Shown: piece by piece, positions 16,486-23,451 of the stretch
How the letters are laid out: every line of letters begins with the position of its first letter
Position numbering within the stretch: position 1 is the stretch's first letter
From: Flavobacterium seoulense
GTDB lineage: Bacteria > Bacteroidota > Bacteroidia > Flavobacteriales > Flavobacteriaceae
Assembly (NCBI RefSeq): GCF_000695795.1
Contig: NZ_JNCA01000007.1
Location: 1-64,000, forward strand
DNA length: 64,000 nt
Direction of reading: 5' to 3'
Position numbers and translations under genes: made by a program
Notes under the pieces: generated by a model
What the model saw: only the letters and a program-made list of their open reading frames with translations
What the model was told of the DNA's origin: nothing
The model's database searches: none

Positions 16486-17754
16486 TTAAGCTTGCGCTTC
16501 CATATCTACGGTTGTTTTCTCAGCAATAGATTTGTAAGTTCCGTTTACTAATTTCTCACGAATAGCTTCAAAAGCTGTCAATGTTTCATTGATATCTTCG
16601 ATAGTATGAGAAGCTGTAGGAATCATTCTCAACAGGATAATTCCTTTTGGAATCACAGGATAAACTACAATAGAAAGGAAAATACCGTAGTTCTCTCTCA
16701 AGTCGTTTACCATCACCATAGCTTCCGGAATACTTCCTTCAAGATATACAGGAGTAATACAAGTATTAGTATCACCAATGTTGAATCCTTTTTCTTTTAA
16801 TCCGTTTTGCAACGCATTTACATTTACCCAAAGTTTATCTTTAATCTCAGATGACTGACGCAATAATTCCAAACGCTTCAAAGAACCAATTGTCTGAATC
16901 ATTGGCAATGCTTTAGCAAACATTTGAGAACGTAAGTTGTATTTTAAATAATCAATCACATCTTTATCAGCAGCTACAAATGCTCCGATATTAGCCATCG
17001 ATTTTGCAAAAGTCGAGAAGTAAACATCAATTCCGTCCTGACAACCTTGCTCCTCACCTGCTCCGGCACCTGTTTTTCCAAGTGTACCAAAACCGTGTGC
17101 ATCATCAACTAATAAACGGAAATTGTATTTTTCTTTCATAGCAACAATTTCTTTCAATTTTCCTTGTTGCCCACGCATTCCAAAAACACCTTCGGTAATA
17201 AATAAAATTCCACCTCCGGTTTCAGTAGCCATTTTAGTAGCACGTTGCAGGTTTTTCTCCATGCTCTCTAAATCATTGTGCTTATACGTAAAACGCTTAC
17301 CCATATGTAAACGAACACCATCAATAATACAAGCGTGCGAATCTACATCATATACAATAATATCGTTTTTAGTAACCAAAGCATCAATGATAGACACCAT
17401 CCCCTGGTAACCAAAATTCAATAAATAAGCCGATTCTTTCATTACAAATTCAGCCAATTCCTTTTCTAATTGCTCATGGTAAGTAGTGTGACCACTCATC
17501 ATACGCGCACCCATTGGGTAAGCAGCACCAAACTGAATAGCAGCATCAGTATCTGCCTTACGCACCTCAGGATGATTAGCTAAACCTAAATAGTCATTCA
17601 AACTCCAGTTCAAAATATCCTTTCCACCAAACTTCATTCTAGGTCCTAGTTCTCCTTCTAATTTTGGAAACACAAAATATCCTTCTGCTTGCGAAGCCCA
17701 TTTTCCTAACGGTCCTTTATTGCTTTGAATTCTTTCGAATAAATCTTTTACCAT
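16486..17754 (-). CDS. AONS-family PLP enzyme: serine palmitoyltransferase or cysteate acyltransferase
   Basis: A 422-residue fold-type I PLP enzyme of the alpha-oxoamine synthase family. These condense an amino acid with an acyl thioester and release CO2. Visible motifs are SGHTTYH (87-93), the cofactor aspartate in VDDAHGFG (216-223), and the Schiff-base lysine K251 in STFAKSMAN. In Bacteroidota this branch makes 3-ketosphinganine from serine or capnine from cysteate for sulfonolipids; F. johnsoniae has a cysteate-using member needed for efficient gliding. Which substrate applies here cannot be decided by eye. A TATTTTTG -7 box lies on the minus strand at 17793-17800. Confidence 0.85.
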   Translation of the reverse strand: MVKDLFERIQSNKGPLGKWASQAEGYFVFPKLEGELGPRMKFGGKDILNWSLNDYLGLANHPEVRKADTDAAIQFGAAYPMGARMMSGHTTYHEQLEKELAEFVMKESAYLLNFGYQGMVSIIDALVTKNDIIVYDVDSHACIIDGVRLHMGKRFTYKHNDLESMEKNLQRATKMATETGGGILFITEGVFGMRGQQGKLKEIVAMKEKYNFRLLVDDAHGFGTLGKTGAGAGEEQGCQDGIDVYFSTFAKSMANIGAFVAADKDVIDYLKYNLRSQMFAKALPMIQTIGSLKRLELLRQSSEIKDKLWVNVNALQNGLKEKGFNIGDTNTCITPVYLEGSIPEAMVMVNDLRENYGIFLSIVVYPVIPKGIILLRMIPTASHTIEDINETLTAFEAIREKLVNGTYKSIAEKTTVDMEAQA

Positions 17755-17898
17755 ACTTATTGTGATGTAATAACATTAATTTTAACAGTTTGCAAAAATA
17801 ATTATTTAAACTTTACTACCACCTTTTAAAGCTAAATTTATTTTTAGCAGCAAAACACCTTCGTATCCATTTACTTTTTCACCCGCTGTTCGCTCTAT

Positions 17899-17927
17899 CT
17901 TTATGTTCTTAAAGAAAGAACATAAAG
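17899..17927. repeat. Palindromic intergenic repeat (REP-like)
   Basis: A perfect 12-bp stem, CTTTATGTTCTT and AAGAACATAAAG, with a five-base loop. It is flanked by GC-richer text (CCCGCTGTTCGCTC on the left, GCCGCTACCATCGGGGCTAG on the right) that stands out from the AT-rich gap. The style is that of dispersed repeats in Flavobacterium intergenic DNA. Confidence 0.6.
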
Positions 17928-18004
17928 GATGCCGCTACCATCGGGGCTAGAAAACAACGACTCCTTTCCAAAACAATAAAAAGTAGAATCTTTGTAAGGA
18001 ATTA

Positions 18005-18127
18005 ATGAATATATTTGGGAAACTTAGAAAAGATAATTTTACGCAAAAACTACTTTTAACTGAATTGGAATCACTAGATAGCTGGTATAAATTAGTTATG
18101 CACAATATTCTAAAACCTAATTTATGA
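18005..18127 (+). CDS. Small ORF (40 aa) coupled to the next gene by ATGA overlap
   Basis: A 40-residue ORF, MNIFGKLRKDNFTQKLLLTE to MHNILKPNL. Its TGA stop (18125-18127) overlaps the ATG (18124-18126) of the following gene in the sequence ATGA, an arrangement typical of translational coupling. Composition is amphipathic and basic with no membrane helix. I do not recognise it. The overlap is the main reason to believe it is translated. It may be a real small partner or only a leader that feeds ribosomes to the membrane-anchored protein. Confidence 0.45.
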   Translation: MNIFGKLRKDNFTQKLLLTELESLDSWYKLVMHNILKPNL

Positions 18128-18903
18128 ACATCGACAAATTAATAAATAATCTTTCTGGAATCGGAACATTTATATCAAGTATTATAGCCCTTTACGCTTT
18201 AAAAGAATTGATTAAACAAAGGAGAGCTATGTATAGACCTAGATTATTTTTAAATGAATTTACTTTATCAGTAAAAGGAAATCCTCTTTTTAATAGTAAA
18301 AACTTTTATTATTTCAAACTGCATTTATTACATGAGGCTGAAAACAAAAATGATTTAACCAAACATTCAATTAGTTCTCAAGTTTTTTTTCAAAATATTG
18401 GTTATGGAATTGCTAATAAAGTAAAATATCGCTGGGATTTTGATTATAGAAAAGCATTAAAAAAGTTAGTTCGATTGGATAACAACATACAGTTTGAAAT
18501 AAAAAAAGACAAATCAATTCTCATGTCTAAAAATGGAGAGTTTTTGAGTAATTATAATTTTGACGATTTGGAAAACGAAATTAAAATCGATTTCATAAAA
18601 CCTGAGACTTTAGACTTTAATAAAAAGCCATCTATTATACCAATGATAATCACAACTATTCACATGGACTATGTTTTAATAAAAAACAAAATGAACGATG
18701 AAATATGTAAAAAATTTGATTTTGAAGATTTTAAAGATTTCCCAAAACCCAAATTGACAATTTCTTACGAAGACATAGCAGGTAAAAAATATAATGAAGT
18801 ATACAAATTCAGTCTTACTTGCTCAAATTCATTTTTCCAAAAAGACGATTGGACAAATAACACAAATACAGATTACGCATTTTTGACCTTTAAATCACTA
18901 TAA
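18124..18903 (+). CDS. Membrane-anchored protein of unknown function
   Basis: A 259-residue protein. The N-terminus (LSGIGTFISSIIALYALKEL, residues about 10-29) is a single membrane helix followed by a basic stretch (IKQRRAMYRPRLFL). This places the remaining about 220 residues probably in the cytoplasm by the positive-inside rule. The soluble part is rich in beta strands and Lys/Asp/Asn, with no motif that I know. High AT content, REP-like repeats on both sides and an overlapping upstream small ORF suggest an accessory gene acquired as a cassette. No function assigned. Confidence 0.6.
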   Translation: MNIDKLINNLSGIGTFISSIIALYALKELIKQRRAMYRPRLFLNEFTLSVKGNPLFNSKNFYYFKLHLLHEAENKNDLTKHSISSQVFFQNIGYGIANKVKYRWDFDYRKALKKLVRLDNNIQFEIKKDKSILMSKNGEFLSNYNFDDLENEIKIDFIKPETLDFNKKPSIIPMIITTIHMDYVLIKNKMNDEICKKFDFEDFKDFPKPKLTISYEDIAGKKYNEVYKFSLTCSNSFFQKDDWTNNTNTDYAFLTFKSL

Positions 18904-18908
18904 CCCCC

Positions 18909-18935
18909 AGCTAGCGCGAGCGTCACGCTCGTGCA
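18909..18935 (+). repeat. REP-like element, left member of an inverted pair
   Basis: Contains the imperfect palindrome GAGCGTCACGCTC preceded by CTAGCGC. Its reverse complement matches 19288-19312 at 19 of 21 positions over the core AGCGTGACGCTC..CTAGCT. Elements of this look in Bacteroidota are often linked to RAYT (Y1 tyrosine) transposases; none is visible in this window. Confidence 0.65.
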
Positions 18936-18952
18936 AATGATACAACATAACA

Positions 18953-19258
18953 ATGAAACAAAGCCCAAAACAAACTTTACGAAGCTGCGAAAAAGGCCAT
19001 CAATACTTCAAGAGTAGCGATTGTCCGGTTTGTCCAATTTGTGAATCTGAAAGAAAACCTCAGCAAGGTTTTTTATCTTTATTATCTGCTCCAGCCAGAC
19101 GTGCTTTAGAAAACAAAGGAATCCTCACATTGGAAGAACTTTCAAAGTTTAGCATCAAAGAAATTTTAAACTTACACGGTTTTGGAAAAAGTTCAATCCC
19201 TAAACTACTGTCGGCATTAGAAAAAGAAAATTTAGCTTTTAAGAAAGATAATGAATAA
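18953..19258 (+). CDS. Zinc-ribbon plus alpha-CTD-like helix-hairpin-helix protein
   Basis: A 101-residue protein with two parts. Residues 1-35 hold CEKGH and CPVCPICE, a possible four-cysteine/histidine zinc ribbon. Residues about 40-95 (LLSAPARRALENKGILTLEE, FSIKEILNLHGFGKSSIPKL) match the helix-hairpin-helix of the RNA polymerase alpha C-terminal domain, which in alpha binds UP-element DNA. Such stand-alone alpha-CTD proteins are annotated in Flavobacteria without known role. The gene is bracketed by the inverted REP-like elements 18909-18935 and 19288-19312. A nucleic-acid-binding role is inferred. Confidence 0.75.
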   Translation: MKQSPKQTLRSCEKGHQYFKSSDCPVCPICESERKPQQGFLSLLSAPARRALENKGILTLEELSKFSIKEILNLHGFGKSSIPKLLSALEKENLAFKKDNE

Positions 19259-19287
19259 GAAAGAAAATTTTAGAAATAAGGAATGGG

Positions 19288-19312
19288 TACAAGCGTGACG
19301 CTCTCACTAGCT
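19288..19312 (-). repeat. REP-like element, right member of the inverted pair
   Basis: TACAAGCGTGACGCTC followed by TCACTAGCT, the reverse-orientation partner of 18909-18935. It is followed at 19337-19354 by a small hairpin (CCGCACGAA, TCCT, then TTCGTGTGG with one G:U pair). It lies upstream of the correct start of the DinB-like gene. Confidence 0.65.
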
Positions 19313-19387
19313 AAAATAGACTACAACACAGCTGCCGCACGAATCCTTTCGTGTGGTACTTTACAAAAACAAGCAACACAAACTAAC

Positions 19388-19924
19388 ATGACATTAGAAC
19401 AATTAAAATATCCCATAGGACAATTTGAGTCACCAGCAAACATTACAAAAGACATTTTATCACAATGGATTGCTGATATTTCATCCTTTCCTACAAGATT
19501 ACAAAACGAAGTCAACCATCTAACTGATGAGCAATTAGATACACAATACAGACCTGAAGGCTGGACTATCAGGCAGGTTATTCACCATTGCGCCGACAGT
19601 CACATGAACAGTCTAACCCGTTTTAAACTTGCTTTAACTGAAGACCAACCCACAATAAAACCCTATTATGAAGAACGCTGGGCCGAACTTTTAGACAGTA
19701 AAAACATGCCAATTGCACCTTCCATTAAAATGCTGGAAGGCATTCATGAAAGATGGAGCATTTTACTAAATAATCTAACCGAAGAACAATACGAAAGAAT
19801 ATTTATCCATCCTGAACACGGAAAAACATTTCGAATAGACGAAAATATTGGAGTCTATGCCTGGCATGGCAACCATCATTTGGCACACATAACCGAAACT
19901 AAAAAACGTAACAACTGGAAATAA
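19388..19924 (+). CDS. YfiT/BstA-type DinB-fold putative metal-dependent transferase
   Basis: A 178-residue four-helix DinB-superfamily protein. I chose ATG 19388 (MTLEQLKYPIGQFESP) because the in-frame extension back to 19283 translates REP-like DNA. The metal-binding histidines are visible: IRQVIHHCADSHMNS near the middle and WHGNHHLAHI near the C-terminus, the triad of YfiT and the bacillithiol S-transferase BstA. The N-terminal LKYPIGQF pattern is strongly conserved in this group. Bacteroidota make bacillithiol in many cases, so a thiol-transferase or detoxification role is possible but not shown. Confidence 0.85.
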   Translation: MTLEQLKYPIGQFESPANITKDILSQWIADISSFPTRLQNEVNHLTDEQLDTQYRPEGWTIRQVIHHCADSHMNSLTRFKLALTEDQPTIKPYYEERWAELLDSKNMPIAPSIKMLEGIHERWSILLNNLTEEQYERIFIHPEHGKTFRIDENIGVYAWHGNHHLAHITETKKRNNWK

Positions 19925-19940
19925 AAAACAGCCTACTGTA

Positions 19941-20096
19941 AAGTTAAAACGAACAACTGGGAAGTTTAAACTGACAACTGCAACTTTGCAAATGGTAACT
20001 GAGAAGTTCAAACTGCCTCTGGAAAAATTCAAACTGTCCTTGGATAAGTTACAATTGTCCTTGGAAAAGTTCAAACTATCTTTGGTAAAATTAAAA
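19941..20096. repeat. 21-bp minisatellite, seven units plus partial
   Basis: Seven degenerate 21-bp units start at 19941, 19962, 19983, 20004, 20025, 20046 and 20067, with a partial unit from 20088. The consensus is close to AAGTTCAAACTGTCCTTGG plus AA. In one plus frame the units read as amphipathic heptads (KFKLPLE, KFKLSLD, KLQLSLE, KFKLSLV). An ORF from ATG 19992 to TAA 20112-20114 spans most of it, and the opposite strand also reads as SLNFSKD-type heptads. It fills the gap between the DinB-like gene and the gene at 20108. Confidence 0.85.
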
Positions 20097-20107
20097 ATGA
20101 ACAATCA

Positions 20108-20446
20108 ATGCTAAATTACGACAACAAATTTTTCAAACCCGTTAGCAATTCCGAAAACGGAGAAACCTCAAACGAAACTGTTTTTCATTACAAACAAACA
20201 GGGAATATTGTAACTTCGGAATATTCGGGTGGAAAAATCAAATATGGTCATTTGATAGGTTTAGTAGATCCAAATGGAACTATCGAAATGCGCTACCATC
20301 AAGTAAATGACAAAGGCGAATTAATGACTGGAATTTGTATTTCAAAACCCGAAATACTCGCAAACGGAAAAATAAGACTCCATGAAAACTGGCAATGGAC
20401 TTCGGGCGATCAATCAAAAGGACAATCCATAATCGAAGAACAATAA
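20108..20446 (+). CDS. Conserved small protein, often misnamed N-acetylglutamate synthase
   Basis: A 112-residue protein beginning [20 protein letters not shown]. Its repeated strand pattern ([20 protein letters not shown], then [16 protein letters not shown]) suggests a small beta-barrel or sandwich. Database copies of this family are sometimes labelled N-acetylglutamate synthase, but there is no GNAT or amino-acid-kinase domain here, so that label should not be trusted. The start ATG overlaps the end of the heptad-repeat reading frame at 20112-20114. It begins a tight series with the DUF2200 gene (four bases later) and the GNAT gene. Confidence 0.7.
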   Translation: MLNYDNKFFKPVSNSENGETSNETVFHYKQTGNIVTSEYSGGKIKYGHLIGLVDPNGTIEMRYHQVNDKGELMTGICISKPEILANGKIRLHENWQWTSGDQSKGQSIIEEQ

Positions 20447-20450
20447 CAAG

Positions 20451-20801
20451 ATGAATAACACCAGAGTTTATAAAATGGCATTTGCCTCGGTATATCCGCA
20501 TTATATTGCTAAAGCGGAGAAAAAATCACGCACTAAACAAGAAGTCGATGAAATTATATTTTGGCTCACAGGATATAATGAACAAAGTTTACAAGAACTG
20601 CTTGACAACAAAACTGACTTTGAAACTTTCTTTGCTCAGGCACCACAAATCAACCCGAATGCATCTAAAATCACGGGAGTTATTTGTGGCTACCGTGTTG
20701 AAGAAATCGAAGACAAACTGATGCAGCAAATTCGTTATTTAGACAAATTAATTGATGAATTAGCCAAAGGAAAAGCAATGGAGAAAATTTTAAGGAAATA
20801 G
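20451..20801 (+). CDS. DUF2200-family protein
   Basis: A 116-residue alpha-helical protein. [20 protein letters not shown] and the segment [17 protein letters not shown] followed by [20 protein letters not shown] are the recognisable DUF2200 signature; the family has unknown function and usually about 110-120 residues. It starts four bases after the previous stop and is followed 25 bases later by an acetyltransferase gene, so it is likely part of one small-gene transcript. No catalytic motif is evident beyond the conserved aromatic and charged residues. Confidence 0.85.
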   Translation: MNNTRVYKMAFASVYPHYIAKAEKKSRTKQEVDEIIFWLTGYNEQSLQELLDNKTDFETFFAQAPQINPNASKITGVICGYRVEEIEDKLMQQIRYLDKLIDELAKGKAMEKILRK

Positions 20802-20826
20802 AATTACCAACTTTAAAAACCTTCTA

Positions 20827-21384
20827 ATGATCATTCGAAAAGCAACTTTAAAAGACGCCGAAAGTATTGCTAATTTGCTATTATTAGCAATGGAAGATAT
20901 TATTTTTAATTTTATCAACCTGCGAGATTATGATAATGCAAGAAACTTTTTGTTACATTTTATTGAACAGGAAAACAACCAATATTCCTATCAAAATTGC
21001 TTTGTTGCAGAAGAGGATAACCAAATTATAGCTGCAGTAAATATTTATGACGGAGCTAAATTAATTGAACTAAGAAGCCCAATTATTCAATACATAAAAA
21101 CAAAATTTAATCCCGATTTTAATCCTGAAAACGAAACCCAATCAGGAGAAATCTACATTGATTCTCTAGGAGTTGCTGCTAATCAGCAAGGAAAAGGTAT
21201 CGGATCAAAAATGTTGCATTTTTTAATAGAAGAATTTGTTATCAGGAATCAACAAACTTTAGGCTTATTGGTAGAAAAAGATAATCCGAAAGCCAAAAAA
21301 TTATATCTAAAATTAGGTTTTCAAATCGTTGGCAGAAAAATGTTAGTTGGAAAAACATTAGAACATCTTCAAATCAAAAATTAG
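20827..21384 (+). CDS. GNAT-family N-acetyltransferase
   Basis: A 185-residue acetyltransferase. The N-terminus MIIRKATLKDAESIANLLLL is a standard GNAT opening. Motif A, with the pyrophosphate-binding loop, is VAANQQGKGIGSKMLHFLIE (Q-X-X-G-K-G-I-G), and DNPKAKKLYLKLGFQIVG is motif B. It transfers acetyl from acetyl-CoA to an amine of an unidentified small molecule or protein. It is the last of three closely spaced genes beginning at 20108. Substrate cannot be predicted. Confidence 0.88.
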   Translation: MIIRKATLKDAESIANLLLLAMEDIIFNFINLRDYDNARNFLLHFIEQENNQYSYQNCFVAEEDNQIIAAVNIYDGAKLIELRSPIIQYIKTKFNPDFNPENETQSGEIYIDSLGVAANQQGKGIGSKMLHFLIEEFVIRNQQTLGLLVEKDNPKAKKLYLKLGFQIVGRKMLVGKTLEHLQIKN

Positions 21385-21473
21385 GAACAGACCGAAATCA
21401 TATAATAATTCACTAAAAATCTGTAACATACAAAAAACAAATGAATGATATTTTTGAGAAAAACAAAAGTATC

Positions 21474-21854
21474 ATGATTACTACTCTACAAAATATCCCA
21501 GACAATGTTGCCGCTTTTGAAGCTAGCGGAACTGTAACACAAGCTGATTTTGAAAACGTGGTTTTTCCCACTGTTGCAGAAAAAGTAAAAGTTTTTGACG
21601 AACTAAATTATCTCTTGTATTTAAACACAGGAATCGAAGATTTTACCTTTAAAGCCTGGTTGCAAGATTTACTTCTGGGAATAAAAAATCTCACAAAATG
21701 GAACCGTTGTGCTATCATTACGGATAATAATACAGTACAAAACTTCACCGAAATATTTAGCATCCTGATGCCAGGAGAATTTAGACCTTTTCCAAAAGAA
21801 AAACTGGAAGAAGCTATTTTTTGGTGTGCCAATGGAGACGAAAAAAAAGATTAA
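21474..21854 (+). CDS. SpoIIAA-like STAS-fold protein
   Basis: A 126-residue protein if begun at MITTLQNIPDNVAAFEASG (21474), which matches the family's normal start; an upstream ATG at 21441 would add 11 residues. The pattern of an N-terminal strand pair with VAAFEASGTVTQADFE, then FDELNYLLYLNTGIEDF, is that of the SpoIIAA-like family (PF11964), a STAS fold sometimes involved in lipid or membrane association. It precedes a general stress-type flavin protein by 18 bases, suggesting a two-gene stress operon. Role unknown. Confidence 0.75.
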   Translation: MITTLQNIPDNVAAFEASGTVTQADFENVVFPTVAEKVKVFDELNYLLYLNTGIEDFTFKAWLQDLLLGIKNLTKWNRCAIITDNNTVQNFTEIFSILMPGEFRPFPKEKLEEAIFWCANGDEKKD

Positions 21855-21872
21855 TTTTTAAAAACGAAAAAG

Positions 21873-22382
21873 ATGTCAGTAGAAAATTTAACACATAGAA
21901 AAGCGATTGAGAAGTTAAAAGAATTATCAGAAAGTGCCCGAATTTGTATGTTCTGTACCAATTTGACAGAACTCCCAATGAATTCCCGACCAATGAGTCT
22001 GCAGGAATGCGATCAGGAAGGAAATCTTTGGTTCATTAGCAGCGCCGAAAGCAATAAAAATTTCGAAATAAAAGAAGAAAATAAAGTACAGCTGTATTTC
22101 ATGAATAACGGAAATGCCGAATACCTTTCTATTTACGGTAAAGCTTTTATTTATAAAGACAGACATACCATTGAAGAAAAATGGAGTTCGCTAGCTAATG
22201 CTTGGTTTGAAGAAGGAAAAGATGATCCAAAAGTAACCATAATTAGAGTAACTCCTGAAGAAACATATTATTGGGATACCAAAGCCGGAAAATTTATTAC
22301 AATGCTAAGTTTTATTGGCGCTGCATTAACAGGAAAAACAACGGACAACAGCGATGGCGTAGAAGGAAATTTAAATATTTAA
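21873..22382 (+). CDS. Pyridoxamine 5'-phosphate oxidase-like general stress protein
   Basis: A 169-residue split-barrel flavin-binding protein (PF16242 type). The core ICMFCTNLTELPMNSRPMSL and the following GNLWFISSAESNKNFEI form the flavin-binding barrel, and NGNAEYLSIYGKAFIYKDR is characteristic of the general-stress-protein 26 group. The C-terminal TPEETYYWDTKAGKF segment is also typical. Such proteins bind FMN or F420-like cofactors; true pyridoxamine oxidation is not expected. It follows the SpoIIAA-like gene by 18 bases and is followed by a terminator. Confidence 0.88.
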   Translation: MSVENLTHRKAIEKLKELSESARICMFCTNLTELPMNSRPMSLQECDQEGNLWFISSAESNKNFEIKEENKVQLYFMNNGNAEYLSIYGKAFIYKDRHTIEEKWSSLANAWFEEGKDDPKVTIIRVTPEETYYWDTKAGKFITMLSFIGAALTGKTTDNSDGVEGNLNI

Positions 22383-22417
22383 TAAGACAAATTTCTTAAA
22401 AGTAAATACAAATCAAC

Positions 22418-22444
22418 AAAGGAGAAGCTAAAAACTTCTCCTTT
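22418..22444 (+). terminator. Terminator after the stress-protein gene
   Basis: AAAGGAGAAG pairs with CTTCTCCTTT around a TAAAAA-type loop, followed by TCTATTTT, 36 bases after the stop. Confidence 0.75.
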
Positions 22445-22536
22445 TCTATTTTAAGAAAGAGTATTATGAAATAACAGCAAATTAACAAGAACTACTAAGG
22501 AAAATAAGTATCTTTAGCTCACTTAAAAAGATTGTA

Positions 22537-23334
22537 ATGCCACAAAATACTAAAGAACTCAAACTTGCCGTATTAATTGATGCCGATAATGTTCCGTACA
22601 GTAATGTAAAAGGAATGATGGAAGAAATCACTAAATACGGAACACCAACCACAAAACGTATTTACGCCGACTGGACAAAACCAAATGCTAACGGTTGGAA
22701 ATCGGTTTTATTAGAACATGCCATTACTCCTATCCAACAATACAGTTACACTACAGGAAAAAACTCCTCTGATTCGGCATTAATTATTGATGCAATGGAT
22801 TTGTTATATTCGGGAAAACTCGACGGTTTTTGTATTGTTTCCAGCGATAGTGATTTTACACGTTTAGCTATTCGGTTAAGAGAATCCGGAATGAAAGTGA
22901 TAGGAATTGGCGAACAAAAAACACCAAAACCCTTTATAAGTGCCTGTGATCGTTTTGTATTTATCGAAGTTTTAGATGGAGCTATCAAGAAAAAAGCGCC
23001 TAAAACGATTATTGATACTAAGAAAGCTGTTGAAAAAACATCGGCTAAAACTCCTGAAAAACCAACACAAAAACCGCTCAATAAAATTGACGAACCTACC
23101 ATAGAATTAATAGAATCTACTATTGAGGATTTAGGCGATGATGATGGCTGGGCATTTCTGGGCGATGTAGGAAACCTGATTGTCAAGAAAAAACCAGAAT
23201 TTGACCCAAGAAATTATGGCTTTTCAAAACTAACTCCTATGCTAAAATCACTAACTGATATCCTTGAAATTGACGAACGAGATTCCGATAAAAAAGGAAT
23301 CAAACACGTTTATGTCCGTTTATTTTTCAGTTAA
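22537..23334 (+). CDS. NYN-domain (LabA/PIN-like) ribonuclease with OST-HTH/LOTUS domain
   Basis: A 265-residue two-domain protein. Residues about 8-155 are a NYN nuclease: acidic metal ligands appear in AVLIDADNVPYSN, SDSALIIDAMDLL and FCIVSSDSDFTRLA. A Lys/Thr/Pro-rich linker (about 160-185) leads to a C-terminal winged-helix OST-HTH/LOTUS domain (about 190-262; TIELIESTIEDLGDDDGWAF and LGDVGNLIVKKKPEFD). NYN proteins cleave structured RNA and LOTUS domains bind RNA, so an RNA-processing role is likely. It is a single gene, with an imperfect -7 box (TATCTTTA) just upstream. Confidence 0.9.
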   Translation: MPQNTKELKLAVLIDADNVPYSNVKGMMEEITKYGTPTTKRIYADWTKPNANGWKSVLLEHAITPIQQYSYTTGKNSSDSALIIDAMDLLYSGKLDGFCIVSSDSDFTRLAIRLRESGMKVIGIGEQKTPKPFISACDRFVFIEVLDGAIKKKAPKTIIDTKKAVEKTSAKTPEKPTQKPLNKIDEPTIELIESTIEDLGDDDGWAFLGDVGNLIVKKKPEFDPRNYGFSKLTPMLKSLTDILEIDERDSDKKGIKHVYVRLFFS

Positions 23335-23451
23335 AAACATATAAATCATTTCATCGGATTAAGTAAAACATTTAAATAAATATTAAACCCTTTGTATTGA
23401 TTTAAATGTTAGTTATTCTTCTTATTTTAGATACACACAACATTTTTTATC

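Noticed and set aside
19283..19387. N-terminal extension of the DinB-like protein
   Set aside because: These codons translate a REP-like element and hairpin; the family starts at the MTLEQL residue encoded at 19388.
19775..20104. Minus-strand ORF of 109 codons with SLNFSKD-like heptads
   Set aside because: It is opposite the end of the DinB-like gene and is open only because the 21-bp repeat has no stop in that frame. I report the repeat itself instead.
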